DNA of 64,000 nt from Puccinia triticina (taxonomy: Eukaryota > Basidiomycota > Pucciniomycetes > Pucciniales > Pucciniaceae): the NCBI RefSeq assembly GCF_026914185.1, contig NC_070559.1, positions 558,001 to 622,000 of the forward strand, in the 5' to 3' direction. The notes beneath the pieces were generated by a model. The model had not been told where the DNA came from, did not search any database, and saw only the letters and a program-made list of their open reading frames with translations. Position 1 is the first letter of the stretch. Each line of letters opens with the position of its first letter. Shown here piece by piece: positions 33,619 through 46,125 of this stretch. The position numbers were made by a program, and so were the translations under genes.

Positions 33619-34844
33619 CACTTCAAAGATAATTAAATTCCCCAAAAAAATTACTTAAAGTTTGAAGTTGGGAAAATCATTGAAAAAAAATCACTTCCTA
33701 CTGAAAAAAAATGCTAACTGAGCGTGCTCAGCCAAAAAAATAAAAATGTGTCAGAATGAGTAAAAAACAATGGGACACATTTCTGGGGTGATTTGTTAGA
33801 CGGGCCTGCATCAGGCCCGCATGGGCCCATACCAGGCCCATTGGGCCCATTGAAAAAGCAGTATTTGTTTGGAATTCCCATGCTCTGCTAAAATATGAAA
33901 TGCGTCAAACCGAATAAATAATGAGGGGGCACATTTTTTGGGAGATTTTTTCACGGGCCTGAATGAGGCCCACCCGGCCCTCACAAAGCCCACTGCCACT
34001 GGGCCCATTGAAAGAGTAGCCTTAGTCAAGAATGCCTTATATGCTCAGCTAAGAAACAAAAATGTGTCAACCTGAGTAAAAAATATGGGGCCACACTTGT
34101 GGGGAGCGCTTATTGACAGACCTGCATCAGGCCCATACGGGCCCACCCAAAGCTGGTTGGGCCAACCCAAAAGTATTCTTGGTTAAGAATGCCCATATGA
34201 TGTTTTAGAACAGCACCAATTGGCCACTGATCAACAGAAGATATTGAAGGGCTTCTGACATCTGTATGACATTTGTGCACTCACAGAATGTAGGTCCAGG
34301 CCCATCCCTTCCCCTAGGAAACCTGTTGGCCCGTACGTGCCTGATACAGGCCCGTCCAAAAAGCCTCCCCAAAAATCCCCCCCCCCCCGTTTTTTACTCA
34401 GTCTGACACATTTTTTTTTTCTTAGCTGAGCATATGCTTTCTTAACCAAGGCTACTCTTTCAATGGGCCCAGTGGGCTGTGTGGGGGCCATGTGGGCCTC
34501 CTTCAGGCCCGTGAAAAAATCTCCCAAAAAATGTGCCCCCTCATTATTTATTCGGTTTGACGCATTTCATATTTTAGCAGAACATGGGAATTCCAAACAA
34601 ATACTGCTTTTTCAACGGGCCCAACGGGCCTGGTATGGGCCCATGCGGGCCTGATGCAGGCCCGTCTAACAAATCACCCCAGAAATGTGCCCCATTGTTT
34701 TTTACTCATTCTGACACATTTTTATTTTTTTGGCTGAGCACGCTCAGTTAGCATTTTTTTTCAGTAGGAAGTGATTTTTTTTCAATGATTTTCCCAACTT
34801 CAAACTAAGTAATTTTTTTGGGGAATTTAATTATCCTTGAAGTG
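33619..34844. mobile_element. 1.2-kb foldback element with long inverted repeats
   Basis: CACTTCAAAGATAATTAAAT at 33619 is mirrored by the right end at 34844. The complementarity extends for roughly 500 bp per arm, including AATGCTAACTGAGCGTGCTCAG and TGGAATTCCCATG. Each arm contains diverged units of about 200 bp (GGGCCTGCATCAGGCCC, then GGGCCCATTGAA, then TAAAAATGTGTCA). The element is thus a tandem array folded back on itself. No coding capacity; target duplication not clear. Confidence 0.82.
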
Positions 34845-36737
34845 CTTTGAGACAGACAAACATACTATTTTTGATCTCGTCCTCATATTCGTCGTCGCTA
34901 TTGGTGGCGGGGGCCTCTGGAGGGTAGCACCTCTCGTACTGAAGCCTGTCCAACAGCCAGTACTTAGATGGTTGGCCTCGAACTCGGAGAAGCGGGTCTT
35001 TTAAACGAGATAGTCAAAGAGCTTGGGGATGAGCCAGATGGAGTGTTTTTTGGCAATGACCAAATAGAGCTGAATGACATTGGGATTGTGTAGACGGCCG
35101 TGGTGGTTTGTTTTGTGGGTGGGCAGGTGATGATGACTTGAGGATGTGTTTTATGGCGACCCGCGAGCTTATGAGGCGATGGATGCCCAGTCTGGCGGCA
35201 CTGAATATTTCTGCGAGAAGGTGAAGCAGATGATTGAGATGAGTGAGTGAGATGGGTGTGTGAGATGAGTAAGTGAGTGATGAGTAGGGCAAGGATGGAA
35301 GTGACTGACCTTCGCCAATGACCCTACCAAGGGTGTATGTAAGTGGACAATGACCTTGAGGGATGTTGGGCGGGCAGAATGAGCATGTTTATCTTGGCAA
35401 TGCCGGCACTCTGGCGGGCTATTGAGACTGGCCCTAGGATTGCCTGATCATGAGCCTAGCGGGATCTGAGCGTGCCGTGATATAGCGCCAAGGGAGGCGA
35501 ACAAAGAGTTTGATTTCCAGGATGAGTTTGGCAGAGTCAAACAAGCGAACCAGCCATGATATCACACCAAGAATCAGCCTACTCCTCCAGCCATCCGACC
35601 ACTATCTGTCAAGGAAAAAACCGAGCGGAGGGCTTGACAATGGCAACCAAGAGATGTCCTAGCCGGTGCTGCCCGTTGTCAGAGGAAGAGAAATCTTAGA
35701 CTTTGGAGCAGAGTGGATGGATGGCTTGGAGGAGAGGACGTACCTGGGTCTAGATCAAATGAGGATGTGTCCAGTTGTTGCGCACACCCGGGGATTCTCT
35801 GCACTGTGCGGGTTTCTAAAGGATGTACCCGCCCACACTACCACAGACAGCATCAGCTTGGGCCAAAAAAGAGGAGAGGGAAACGCCAACAAGATCCGCC
35901 AGACCTTTCATTGGCAATAGTGGATGGAGAACAAAATGACCTACTGTTTTGATTTTGTTTGTGTGGTAGTCAGGAGAGATGGATGGGGGTCTGGAGCGTT
36001 ACCGAGGTGATAGGGGAAGGCTTATCTGTGTTGCTGAGTTGGTTTTGGCTGGGAAGGGTACAAGCTGGTGGTTCCGTGGCAGTGGTGTTGTCACCTGGGC
36101 GCCAAGTTGGCGGTGATGGTGGCCTTGTTGCCATGGCATCGTATTTTGAACGGAACCATTAAACCAAGTCCAACGTGAAGTCAAAAACGATGTCGTGGTT
36201 GAGAGTTGCAGACACAGCACATTTGGCCAGGGCTTCTCCTGCTATCGAGGTCGCCACCATTGTGTCGCCGAGACAGCTGTTGGATGAGAGAAATCAAGTC
36301 AGCCATAATACACATAGTAATTGTGGAAGATTGAGGGACCAGACAACAAACAAGCCACTGAAGCTACCTCGGCGCCGAGTTAGTACTTGTTGATTGACCA
36401 CCCCAGCCTGGCGAGAGCAACGAAAGCGCCCAGGGAGATCATCCAATGGCGAGGGCACCGCCTAGTGGTGGTCAGAGAATGGTATAGTCTGGTCAGGTCA
36501 TGCAACAGTTGGGAGGAGTTCATCGTTGGGCTCATGCTTACATATGTATTGAGTGCTTTTGCCTGCAATGGCCATCGTGGCGCAACATCGTTGTGCGTAA
36601 TTGGGAGCTTGGCAACGGCCTAATGGTTGAAACTGGGTACATACCAGGGTCAAGGCGTCGAGCTGGAGGGGAGAAGTCGGGCAGGTTTCTTGTGTCTGAA
36701 TGGCTATTTAATGAAGCCTGATGAGTATTATTGTTTG
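34845..36737. other. Unassigned moderately GC-rich region
   Basis: No frame resembles a known protein, although composition is close to that of genes. Short frames on both strands overlap. It may be decayed gene or retroelement sequence. A (GTGAGTGATGAG)-type short repeat lies at 35235-35285. Confidence 0.35.
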
Positions 36738-37080
36738 CCCCAGGCATCCTCTGCCGCTGTAATTCCAGCGTGCGGTTTGTCCTCAACCCCCTCCGCTGTT
36801 GCACTTGCACAGTTTGAGGGGCTCTACTCGGTGGCCCCCCTTTGCATAATGCCTTTACTGCGCGCGCTGGGGGTCATCCACCCACTATTTTAAACCCTGC
36901 TAGACAGGGATGGATAGTGGGTCCAGTTTGTGGTGTTTGGATTTTGTTTTTGTGATTTGTTTTTTTGAAAGGGGGAACCCTTGCATTTTTTTTTTAATTT
37001 GGTTAATTTTTAGGGGGAAACCTTGATCTTTGTTTCTGTGTTTCTCTGTCTTTAATAAACTTGGATGAGGGAGTCAGGAG
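36738..37080 (+). repeat. Dispersed repeat R1, copy 1
   Basis: It shares with 41621-42030, and with the complement of 58757-59200, the blocks CTGTAATTCCAG, then CCGCTGTTGCACTTGCRCAGT about 45 bp on, then AACCCTGCTAGACAGGGATGG (copies 1 and 2). A G/T-rich tail with GGGGGAACCCTTG-T(n) twice follows, and a TTAATAAACTTGGAT end. The AATAAA near the end suggests the 3' end of a retroelement or of a transcribed repeat. Family unknown. Confidence 0.65.
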
Positions 37081-39413
37081 GCCTTTTCCATCAGCCAGGA
37101 TTCCAGTCAAGGTGTTGCAGTGGGTGATGGTGATCAGCTTGTAAGATGTTTTGCCACCCAAAGGTGTTACTCAAGCAACAACAGGATAGAAAAAAAAAAC
37201 AGTTGAGTGCGAGTATAGTAGAATTGATCATTAGGATGTTAAGATGAAGCTGTTCCCAGGACCCAATCTGATGGGGGTGCTTAACTTACTAGGCCAAATG
37301 ATGCCAGATCCATCCTCTGATCAACTGCTGATACATTCTTGGTGTTCAATTCATATTAATCACATGCGCATGAAGGTGGTCATTGTTTTCAATTTGCTAA
37401 TGTAACCCTCTTGTGCACCCATACAAGTTTATTAAAAATCACAGGTCTCCCGCAGATCATCAGCATGTAGACCCCTGTTAGAATTATATGAAAGGCCCAT
37501 CTGAATTGGCATATTTCCCTAAAGAAGGCTGGTATCATCTAGATTTGAGCCAAAAAAAGGATGAAAATATGAGTCAAGTTAAGCTTGGAGGTGTGTGGTA
37601 CCAATAGTGCAACAAGTACAATATGTGTAATTGTATTGGAAAAACTTAAAAATACATGTATCTGTATCATATTTTTTTCCAAAAAGTGTACACACGTATC
37701 ATTGGAATTGTTTGGTGAGACCAATACAAAATACATTTATCATATTTTTGTGTATCTGCATGAAAATACAATACAATGTATAGCCTATACAATACATGTA
37801 TTGTAATTGTTGCACCGTTGGTGGTACCAGATTTCAGCTATGGCTTCTTAACACATATAATCTTGTGAGTTTTTTTGTTTGTTTGGCTTTCCAATGTCTC
37901 CATGCTGGGCTGATGTAAGTGGGTGATAGGTCTTGTGAAACCCCACAAGGGGTGGCAGTTTACACAACACTTCCACTCCTCAGCCCCCCCCCCCCCTTTC
38001 TCCCCCTATTCTGAAAGAATCCAGTTATGTTGTAGATTGTTCTAATAAGTCTGAAATTAACATTTCTGAGCTTAGCAGTACATACCATTTTTTCAAAATT
38101 TTGATCCAAAACATTGGCCACATTGACAGAAAATCCAATGAATAAATAAAGAACTAGAGACCAAGGCGGCTGCGCCGCTGCAGTGCCTTGATGCCACTGG
38201 GCGCCCTGAGTTGAGAATCCCCTGCTTAAGGATCAATTGGGCTACATCTAACTTGAAGTAGTATATTGGCATTCTTAATCAGACAAGCTCTCTCTTGTCC
38301 TTAAGCTGCAATTAAATCATTTTTATCACTATTTGAATTAAGACATTTCACCATGCCCCAGCTCTTCTAGAATCATGTTTCCCTCTGATATTTGACTTAA
38401 TTTGCAATCAAACTTCATGAAATGATTAGTTTTAATTTATCACACCTAGCCATAACTTGGTTTTAGAACCCATGGGCTACTTAAAAGTTAAAACATTTGA
38501 GAAACACTTTGACAGTAAATGAGCTTATGTAGAAAAGAGCTTTGACAAACACTTGCAACCAAACACTCAACATTAACCAGAGCAAATCTACATTTCTAAA
38601 GTCCACTTGCATTGATAGACTCAATTGATAAAGGCTTCTTTCCTCAGAGAGTGCTTGAGATAAGTAATTATTGTCCCAGTACTCACAGCCATCACTGCAT
38701 GCTTGCACTTTCTCTTGCAGCTTAAAGGAGAAGATTCCTTCATTTGTAAACTATTTGTGTTGCCTGTTACCTAGGTACTCAGTACTTGGATTTGATTACA
38801 GGTCTTTTTTTTACAGACTCCCAACGTTGAAACTAAGCCTGCTCCACAATCACGCACTGTGGCTTGATGCCGTCCCAAACACACCAAGTAGCAACATTTA
38901 ACCACTTTTACCTTGGGTCCTCAACAAGTGAAATATTTCCACAACTATGCCCTAACTTGATGGGTTCTCAGATTGAACCACAATGGCAAGTCATATTACA
39001 CAAAAAACCATCCGGACATCAATGCTACCCAACTTCAATTTCTCACTCCAAAGGCAGTCAGAAATATCAAGATTGTGACCATGCTCATCTCATTCATTGC
39101 TGAAAGTTTACAGTTCAGGAGGGCAATGCCATCCAGCCAACCTCAGTTGTTGATCTCAGCACCCAATAGCCTTAAAGCAAGACGTCCAGCAAGTTAGCTG
39201 TGTAATTAAACATTTATTATCTCATCTTACTTGTTTGACAAGGCGCTGAGTTTAATGAGGTCAAAAAACACATTTGGGTTTCAAACTTGATTTTGATTAT
39301 TCAACAAGACGTGATCATGCTACTTGAACAGTGGCATCACCACATAGCAGCACTAACAAGGCAATCCTGAGTAGCCTAGAAGAAGGTTGAATTAAGTATG
39401 TTATAGCTCACGT
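37081..39413. other. AT-rich non-coding region
   Basis: No gene was recognised. It includes a poly-C/T-rich tract at 37984-38000. An ACCCCACAAGGGGTG hairpin word at 37940-37955 also occurs near 20525-20540. Half of the CAAGGCGGCTGCGCCGCTG repeat end lies at 38160-38180. A local inverted repeat of TACAATACATGTATTGTA type lies at 37785-37805. Confidence 0.4.
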
Positions 39414-41153
39414 TCAACATTCATTGATTATTATGTTTTTGTCCCAATCACATGGGTCCTGAACATCAAAAAAAAAACTATCCACACAAAAAAAAAAGGA
39501 GGAGGAAGGTATATTTACCGTAGTTTGGCAATTAAGACACTGCATGGCATTGCCCACTTGTACGCCGCCACCACCACCACCAACGCCGGCGACTTCGGCG
39601 GCAGCAGCAGCACTGTTGCTGTTGCTGTTGTTGTTGAGGCCGCCGGGGTTTTCTGAGTCAGTGGGAGCCAAGTAGGGCATCTGTTTGGAGCGTTTGCGGG
39701 CCTCGGCAATCGAGCTAGGCAGGCAGGACGGGCCGCTGCTGAATGAGATCTTGGAATGGATATCCTTGCGCTCCTTTTTCTCCCCCAACGTCGCACCAGC
39801 AGCAGCAGCAGAGGTAGTGTGGTCTCGGGTAGCAGGGGCGGCGGCAGGGGTGACACGGGTCGACAAGGCCTTGCTGGAGCTGCTCGTGCTGCTGGGACTC
39901 GACACCGCCACGCTTGTCGAGGGCTTAGTCTCCAAGACGTCCGGCTGGACGGCGGCGGGGGCAACACCGTCCTGGAGCCACTGGTCGCGGGCAGAGTGGG
40001 CCATGGGGGTGCCATCGAAGTGGTCGAGCTGGATTATCTATCGGCATGAGGACGGGTTAAAAACCAGTTCTTAAAGTAGACAATCGTACAAAAAGAAGAC
40101 TTACGCGACGAACGAGCTCATCCAAGTACTGCCGGTGGGATGCCGACATAGGAATAAACGCGAGCGCATATAGGGCTTCATCTGCTGTCGAGAGCGTCTC
40201 TGGGAGGGTCCTGGGTGGAGATGGCGATGGGGTGACAGGTGCGGCGGCAACGGGGGTGGATGCCTGGGCATGTACTGCATCTCGATCGATGGGAGAATAT
40301 CCATCAGCGACCAAAGAGGCCTTGTGCTCTGGGTTCACTGTTGCTTTTTGGATACTCGTGAAAACGTCGTTGAATGAAGGAGCTTCTTTCCCTTTGAGGC
40401 TTTGTTCCACGGAGGATGCAAACGTTTCAGCGTCGACACCAATGGGCGCAACAAAGGAGGTCTGGAGCAACGATCCCACCAGCTCGTCGACGGTGACTTT
40501 AAGTTGCTTGAGCTCGACTGTGACCCGGATTGATTCGGCGAAGGTGGCCTCCAAGCCTGGGCCCTTGTTCCCAACGAGGGCAATCATTTGCTTGGCCAGG
40601 GATAACTTGCGTCGACGGACGGATGGGCTGTATTTCTGTTTGAGCAGCGCGAAAATTGAGTAGGGGTCCTCTTCATTGGTGCTGTCGATGACGGCAAGGA
40701 TATCCAAATGGACGGTGGACCAAGGGAGCCGGGAAATCGAGTTCTGCTCGTCGACGAGGCGGCTGGTGAAGTTGCTTTCTGCCGATGTGAACTTATCAAT
40801 ATGGAAGACGTTTTGCAGCGTCCAATTGATCCCCTTCTCCCAGATCTCGAAGTTTGAACCATCGCGCTGAGGATGTCGGGGGGCGTGATGCGGTCGACGA
40901 GCGAGGGAAACTCCGGGGCAAAGAAGGTGTGCTGCTGCTGCTGCAGGGGCGAGCTTGTCGGAGGAGCTCGAAGTCGAGGTGAACCAAGAGGCCTGGAACC
41001 CGTACTTGAACTTGCCTTCCTGGTTCGGATCGCTCGGAGACAACGTCGAGCTGAATAGCTCAAACTTGTCTGGCTGGCTCGCGGTCGACCCCTGGGCCTG
41101 CTGCTGGAAAAGGAGAAATGCAGATTGTCAGACCGTCTTGCTGCTGTGCACAA
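39414..41153 (-). pseudogene. Frameshifted Copia-like gag relic with Ser/Ala-rich tail
   Basis: Minus-strand coding runs from about 41150 through LVDRITPPDILSA. It then shifts frame near 40870 into DGSNFEIWEKGINWTLQNVF, and continues with SVRRRKLSLAKQMIAL and VTVDELVGSLLQTSF to a GT donor at 40104. A second exon opens at 40037 (IIQLDHFDGTPMAHS). It encodes a long Ser/Ala/Pro-rich stretch with poly-Asn/Ser and poly-Ala, ending QCLNCQTT before another possible donor at 39524. The middle matches the gag (UBN2-like) fold of Copia-type proteins that are abundant in rust genomes. CLNC could begin a zinc finger whose rest I cannot find downstream. The frameshift makes it a pseudogene unless an intron corrects it. 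Confidence 0.6.
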
Positions 41154-41620
41154 ACGGGAGAGAGAGAGGGAGAGAGACAGCGGACCTTTTCATAGCCAGA
41201 AAGATTGAGGCCCATGCGGTACTGACCCTCGCAAGGGTTGGTGGCGGTATTCGGCCGAACGACGGACTCAAGGGTGGAGAAGGGTGGAGCAACTCAGGGT
41301 ATCGAGGCCAGCAGGGGAGCGATCAGCAGAGTCGGAGGCCTGTTTATCATCGCGCTGCTGGGCCAGAGCCGGGTGTCTAGAAGAGGCAGGTCAGAAGGTG
41401 TTGGTGGTCCTCTTGAGGCAAAGGCGTTGAGGTGGCGTGGCGAAGGCGGCGGCGCTGCTTGTGGGTAGTAACCACAATAATGGCTGTGTCTTTGCCTGGG
41501 TGGGCTGGTTTGTTGTCAGGGCCGGGGTGGGGGGGGTAGGTGTGCTTAGTCGTGTGTTTGTCAATGGTGTGGGTGAGCAGGGGAGGTCTATAAAAAGCGG
41601 CCAGTGTTGGATGTTGAATC
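41154..41620. other. Spacer upstream of the gag-like relic
   Basis: No protein frame is supported. GA-rich at 41155-41185. It may hold the promoter of the minus-strand relic. Confidence 0.35.
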
Positions 41621-42030
41621 CCCAGGCAACTCACCGGCTGTAATTCCAGTCCGGGGGTCGTCTCACCCTTGTCCGCTGTTGCATTTGCGCAGTCTGGCAA
41701 GGGATATTTGGGGACCCCCCTGTGCTTTAGGGCTGGGGGTCTTCTTCCCAACGCTTTTTAACCCTGCTAGACAGGGATGGGTGTTGGGCCACGGTGTGTC
41801 AACTTGCTGCGCTGGGTGGCTGGGTGCGGGACAATTTTTTTTGGTCATTTTTGTTGTATGGCCTGCTTTTTTTTTTGTGTATTGCTGGAATTGTAGGATG
41901 AATGTGGCCCTGTGATTGCTTTTTTTGTAAATGGGGGAACCTTTGATTTTTTTTTTAGTGATTTGCTTAATTGTAGGGGAAACCCTTGAATTTTTTTTCT
42001 ACAAACCTGAAGCTTTAATATACTTGGATT
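41621..42030 (+). repeat. Dispersed repeat R1, copy 2
   Basis: It shows the same order of blocks as copy 1: CCCCAGGCAAC, GGCTGTAATTCCAG, CCGCTGTTGCATTTGCGCAGTC, AACCCTGCTAGACAGGGATGG, two GGGGGAACCTTTG/GGGGAAACCCTTGAAT-T(n) modules, and TTTAATATACTTGGATT at the end. The end motif has AATATA in place of AATAAA. Confidence 0.65.
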
Positions 42031-43356
42031 TAAATTCATGATCAGTGAGTCCAAAAATATCAGAGGTATTTGACAAGCCTTGAAAGAATTAAAAAATGTT
42101 CTTTTAACTATACAACAATAGCTCAGTTCATTTTGGGGCATTTCAAGTTGATGTTGCTGGCTGATAAAACTGGGAGCTCAAAATGCCTTGAAATGGCCAT
42201 CATGGGAGTCAGACTTGAAATTAAACACAGTTGATTTTCATCAAAATTTTGCTGGTTGTTGGAATTCTGTCAGATTCCTCTTACTTTCACCTCTGAAACT
42301 TGTTTTATATCATTCTCAAGCATTGTCAGAATCACTGTTAGTACAGAAGTCATCACACCATGTAGTCTAAGAACCGTGAGTAGTAGATGCCATTTTGTCA
42401 TACATGTATCAAGCATAGTCTCTGAGATAGAATACTTGAAACTTGTCTTGTAGTCACCTTCCTTTTATTTTACTTCCAACCACATTTTGGCCGCCTGTTG
42501 TTAGTCTACTTAAACCTAGTATACAACAAGCAATTAAAAGTCACTGGCTTCTCCTTCATTCTCCACGCCCCAACCTGAGCCGCATCCGGTGAGATCATCA
42601 TCCTCACTGCTCCCCTTTCTCAAGCCTTAGAGCTCATCTCCTATCCTCACTCCTCTCTGTATGGCGGTAACCAGTCTTCTTTTTAACACTGGTCACGGCC
42701 CAACATGAACCTGGCTAATCTGTAGATGAAAATGAATGCAAGGTAAAAGAAGAAAATGTGGCAGACAGTCAAATGGGATTTCTGCTGCCTACACGCCCAG
42801 ACAAATCAGGCATAGCCGCGACGCCATGAGGTCGCCAGGGCCGTACAGGCGCCCAATGGGCGTTACATGACGGCAGCTTGGCGTCACGGTGATAGGGGGC
42901 GGGGCGGTGTCAGGAAGCACACAAGTTTGTTGTAAGCCAAACTGGGCACCTGCCGGTCGTCCGTCCTTCAGGCCAACCGGTTGCAATGGTTGGGCAGGCG
43001 TCAATCACTGCCGCTGCCGTGGTGCCATCTGGGGGCGCCACCGGTTTGGCCCGGTCAGGTAGACGGCATGGGAGGTCCACGTCAAGGGGTTGCCCCGGTC
43101 GCCTGTGTAGCGACCCAGTGAGGCGTCTGGACCCAGAGCGCAGGCGAGCCGGCCTGTCGGCAACCTGATGACGCCGGCCATTGACCTAGCATGCCCGCTG
43201 TTTCAGGCCGGCAACCGCTACACCTTGATTCTCTTTTATTGACTGCTCCCGCCCTTGATCCATCACTCCCACAACCTCTCTCCAAACACGCAACTGAATA
43301 TGATCCCCAACAAAGACTTCACCTAGTATAAAGTACTGCCCTCCCACCCTCTAATA
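42031..43356. other. No gene recognised
   Basis: AT-rich to about 42560, then GC-rich with many GGCGCC-type words (42790-43260). No homologous frame was seen. Confidence 0.4.
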
Positions 43357-43578
43357 GGGGGTTTCAAAGTTAATCAGATGCAACTTGCATGCACTTTTGC
43401 AAGTTGGTGTTCGAGTTCATTCTGGAACACTGAGTTGCAAAAGTGCATGCAAGCCACACTGTACTGCACCCCCTAAGCCTGCTTGAATGTATTTTTGAAA
43501 TTTGGTGTTCAATAAAAGCCTTGAACACCAACTTGCAAAATTGCATGCAATTTGTGCATGGCCAACTTTGAATCCCCC
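43357..43578. mobile_element. MITE with GGGGG termini, copy 2
   Basis: GGGGGTTTCAAAGTTAATCAG at the left and AACTTTGAATCCCCC at the right are inverted repeats flanked by TA (43355-43356 and 43579-43580). Internal TGCAAGTTGGTGTTC and its complement repeat twice. 222 bp, non-coding. Confidence 0.78.
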
Positions 43579-45569
43579 TAATACATGGGACAAAACATCC
43601 CCTACATTGCAGGTCCCTTGGCAGGGACCTTGCCTCCGCTTGACTCTTGGGAATAGCAGGCCTTGATTGAGTGACCGCTCCCGCCTACTCAATCCATCCA
43701 CCTCCACCACTCTGCAAGGCCGGACGGGAAGAATCTCGTGCAATCAGTCTTTGTCTTGATCATCCAACAGCCTCCAACCAACTTTGGCTCTGTTTTGAGC
43801 AACACACCCAGGGTTAAACAGTCCAAACACTTCACCCCGGTCAAGCTCTTGGTGATCCATAGGACTGACCGATGATGCACAGTATTCCAGCAAACAGGCC
43901 ATCAAAGCTATCAGCCTCTGTTTCTCAATGACCAAGGTCTTCAAAGCAGAGGTCCTCACGGCTTTCATGCAACAAGTGGTTGATGAATTGACATTTTTTA
44001 CGCTGCACCATTGGATATCGCCACCGGCTTGACGGGCCTGGGCCCCACTGGGCCCAGGTTAGAGGGGGCCCCGAGGTGGCCCCATCCACGGGTCGCACCG
44101 TTTGCAGCAGCTGCGCAAACATGCTGATTAGGGCTATGTACGCAGTGTCATTAACCACTTAGGGTAAAACAACCAGCAGGACTCCAATCCTTAAGTAGAG
44201 AACCCACCGCGCCTCTTCTAACCTCCCACACTCCCCCGGCCCACGGACTTCACCCATCCCCTTGCCTTGCTCGCCCCCTGACATGTCCTTTGTGGGTGAG
44301 TTCCAGCCCATTGCCCCGCCCATTGCCCCGCCCAGCGTCCCCGCCCATTGCCCCGCCCAGAGTCCCTGCCCATTGCCCCACCCAGCGTCCCCGCCCATTG
44401 CCCCGCCCAGCGTCCCCGCCCCAAGTGAACTCCCCCTTGTGCCTGTGGGTCCACTAATGCAGCCAATCTGAATCACGTGAACCGGGAAGCCACAGATCAG
44501 GGTGACAACCTCCCTTCTTGCACCAACCCCAACGCTGCAGATGTAAACCAATCTTGGTGAGACACCTGTCCAAGCAGACCTGGACGCTCAATTCAAAAGG
44601 CGGTTGATCTCCCATAAGTAGCTCAAGTTGGGCTTCTTGTTCTGCAATTGCCCCACTTACTAACCACAATCTCACCGCCCCCATATTCCCTTCCATTCTT
44701 TGACAATGTTTCACTGCTTATTGTCCGCAGAAAAGCTTCCCTCTTCTCCCTTGTGTGACGAACCTCCACCACGCTATGCCTTAATGTCGCATGTTTCTTA
44801 TTTCGCGTCCACTCCTTGCCAACCCATTTATAGCAATGAAATGAGAGTCTATCCCACAATATCCATACCGCTGAGGCCCCCATCAGGCCCAGCAAAATAA
44901 GCCCCTTGTCTCGGAGGCCTAGTCCTTTTGAGAAAAAAAAAACCAAAGAAACCCCTGTGATTGCGCCGCCTGAGAGATAGCTGCCCAGGCGACAGGGATT
45001 GAGTGTCCGCAGGCGTCGATGAGCGTCCGACGCTAACGTCCCTCTAGTCAAACATCCTGCCGGATCCATTGTGTCCCCCATGATGCCCCAGCGGCGCCCG
45101 CCAGCGGTGGGCCATGTCTTCCACCACGAAGGCCTGAAGGGGTTGGGATGAGAGCCCACCAGGCGACCGGATGACCCTCAAAAGGCCATCGCAGGTCATC
45201 CCTAACAGTCATCATGACCCCCATGGCCCCCGCGCGCAGGAAGCCAGGCAGGGCGCCAGGAGCCTGCCGGGGCCTGGCGTTTTGACCCGAGACTCAGATG
45301 AGGCGCCACCCCCCCCTGGGCGTCCCCGAGGCGCCCATCTGGGGGCGTTTCCGGGGCACCTATGTCCGACGCCGGGCCGGCATTCCGGGTCCCAGCGCCA
45401 CGTGGGCGCGATTCACTTGCAGGGCCACGGTGGCGCCAGCAGGGACAATTGGGGGGCGCCCCAATCATCCCGGTGTGTAGTACAGTTGCGCAAGGCATCC
45501 TAACGTACAAGGAATACCCCCAGGGGACCCCCGTCTGTAATTCCAGGGTCTGAGTTTTTAATTTTTCCC
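43579..45569. other. GC-rich non-coding region
   Basis: No protein gene is supported. It includes a CCCGCCCATTGCCCCGCCCAGCGT minisatellite at 44305-44425. A fragment of the R1-type CTGTAATTCCAG motif lies at 45534-45546, preceded by TACAGTTGCGCAAGGCATCC (45481-45500). The complement of that 20-mer, with one mismatch, occurs at 46337-46356. It may be a remnant TIR pair enclosing the two tandem arrays between. Confidence 0.45.
44305..44425. repeat. GC-rich minisatellite
   Basis: Five to six imperfect copies of an approximately 22-bp unit (CCCATTGCCCCGCCCAGCGTC) occur here. It generates proline-rich and Gly-Trp-Ala frames on the two strands that are not genes. Confidence 0.8.
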
Positions 45570-45945
45570 GGTATTAATGACCGGTCATCAAGAGGTTTTA
45601 TCCTCTTTGGTGGCCGGCTGACCGGTCATCAAGAGGTTTTACCCTCTTTGATGACTGGTCAGCTGGCCATTGAAAGGGGTTGTATCTCCTTTTATGACCG
45701 GTCAGCCGGCCATCGAGAGGGGTTATATCCCTGTTGATGACCGGTCACAGCCGGCCATTGAGAGGGTTTGTATCCCTGTTGATGACCGGTCACAGACAGC
45801 CATTGGGAGGGGTTGTATCCCTGTCGATGACCGCTCAGCTGGCCATCAAAGAGAATAAACCCTCTTGATGACCGGTCAGCCGGTCATCAAGAGGTTGTAT
45901 CCTTGCCTCTGCGATGACCGGCTGACTGGTCATCACCGGGACCAG
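45570..45945. repeat. Minisatellite of palindromic GACCGGTCA units
   Basis: About eight imperfect copies of a 40-47 bp unit occur: GATGACCGGTCAGCCGGCCA, then a GAGAGGGGTTGTATCCCTGTT-type spacer. GACCGGTC is self-complementary in each unit, and unit orientation appears mixed at both ends. Confidence 0.85.
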
Positions 45946-45989
45946 AGGTCCTCCAATGGTCTAATCTATGGTATTACAGGTGTAACACA

Positions 45990-46125
45990 TACATACATAT
46001 GGCTTTAGCATATGTAAGCCCATAAATATGGCTTTAGCATATGTAAGCCCATAAATATGGCTTTAGCATATGTAAGCCCATAAATATGGCTTTAGCATAT
46101 GTAAGCCCATAAATATGGCTTTACA
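45990..46125. repeat. 30-bp tandem repeat
   Basis: About four and a half nearly perfect copies of a 30-bp unit (ATATGGCTTTAGCATATGTA plus AGCCCATAA) lie side by side. Each unit holds an ATATG...CATAT inverted pair. Confidence 0.9.

Noticed and set aside
44262..44471. Proline-rich 69-codon frame and its Gly/Trp-rich antisense partners
   Set aside because: Product of the 22-bp GC-rich minisatellite.
45990..46125. CRISPR-like array of 30-bp repeats
   Set aside because: Units are contiguous with no spacers, in a eukaryotic genome; it is a plain tandem repeat.
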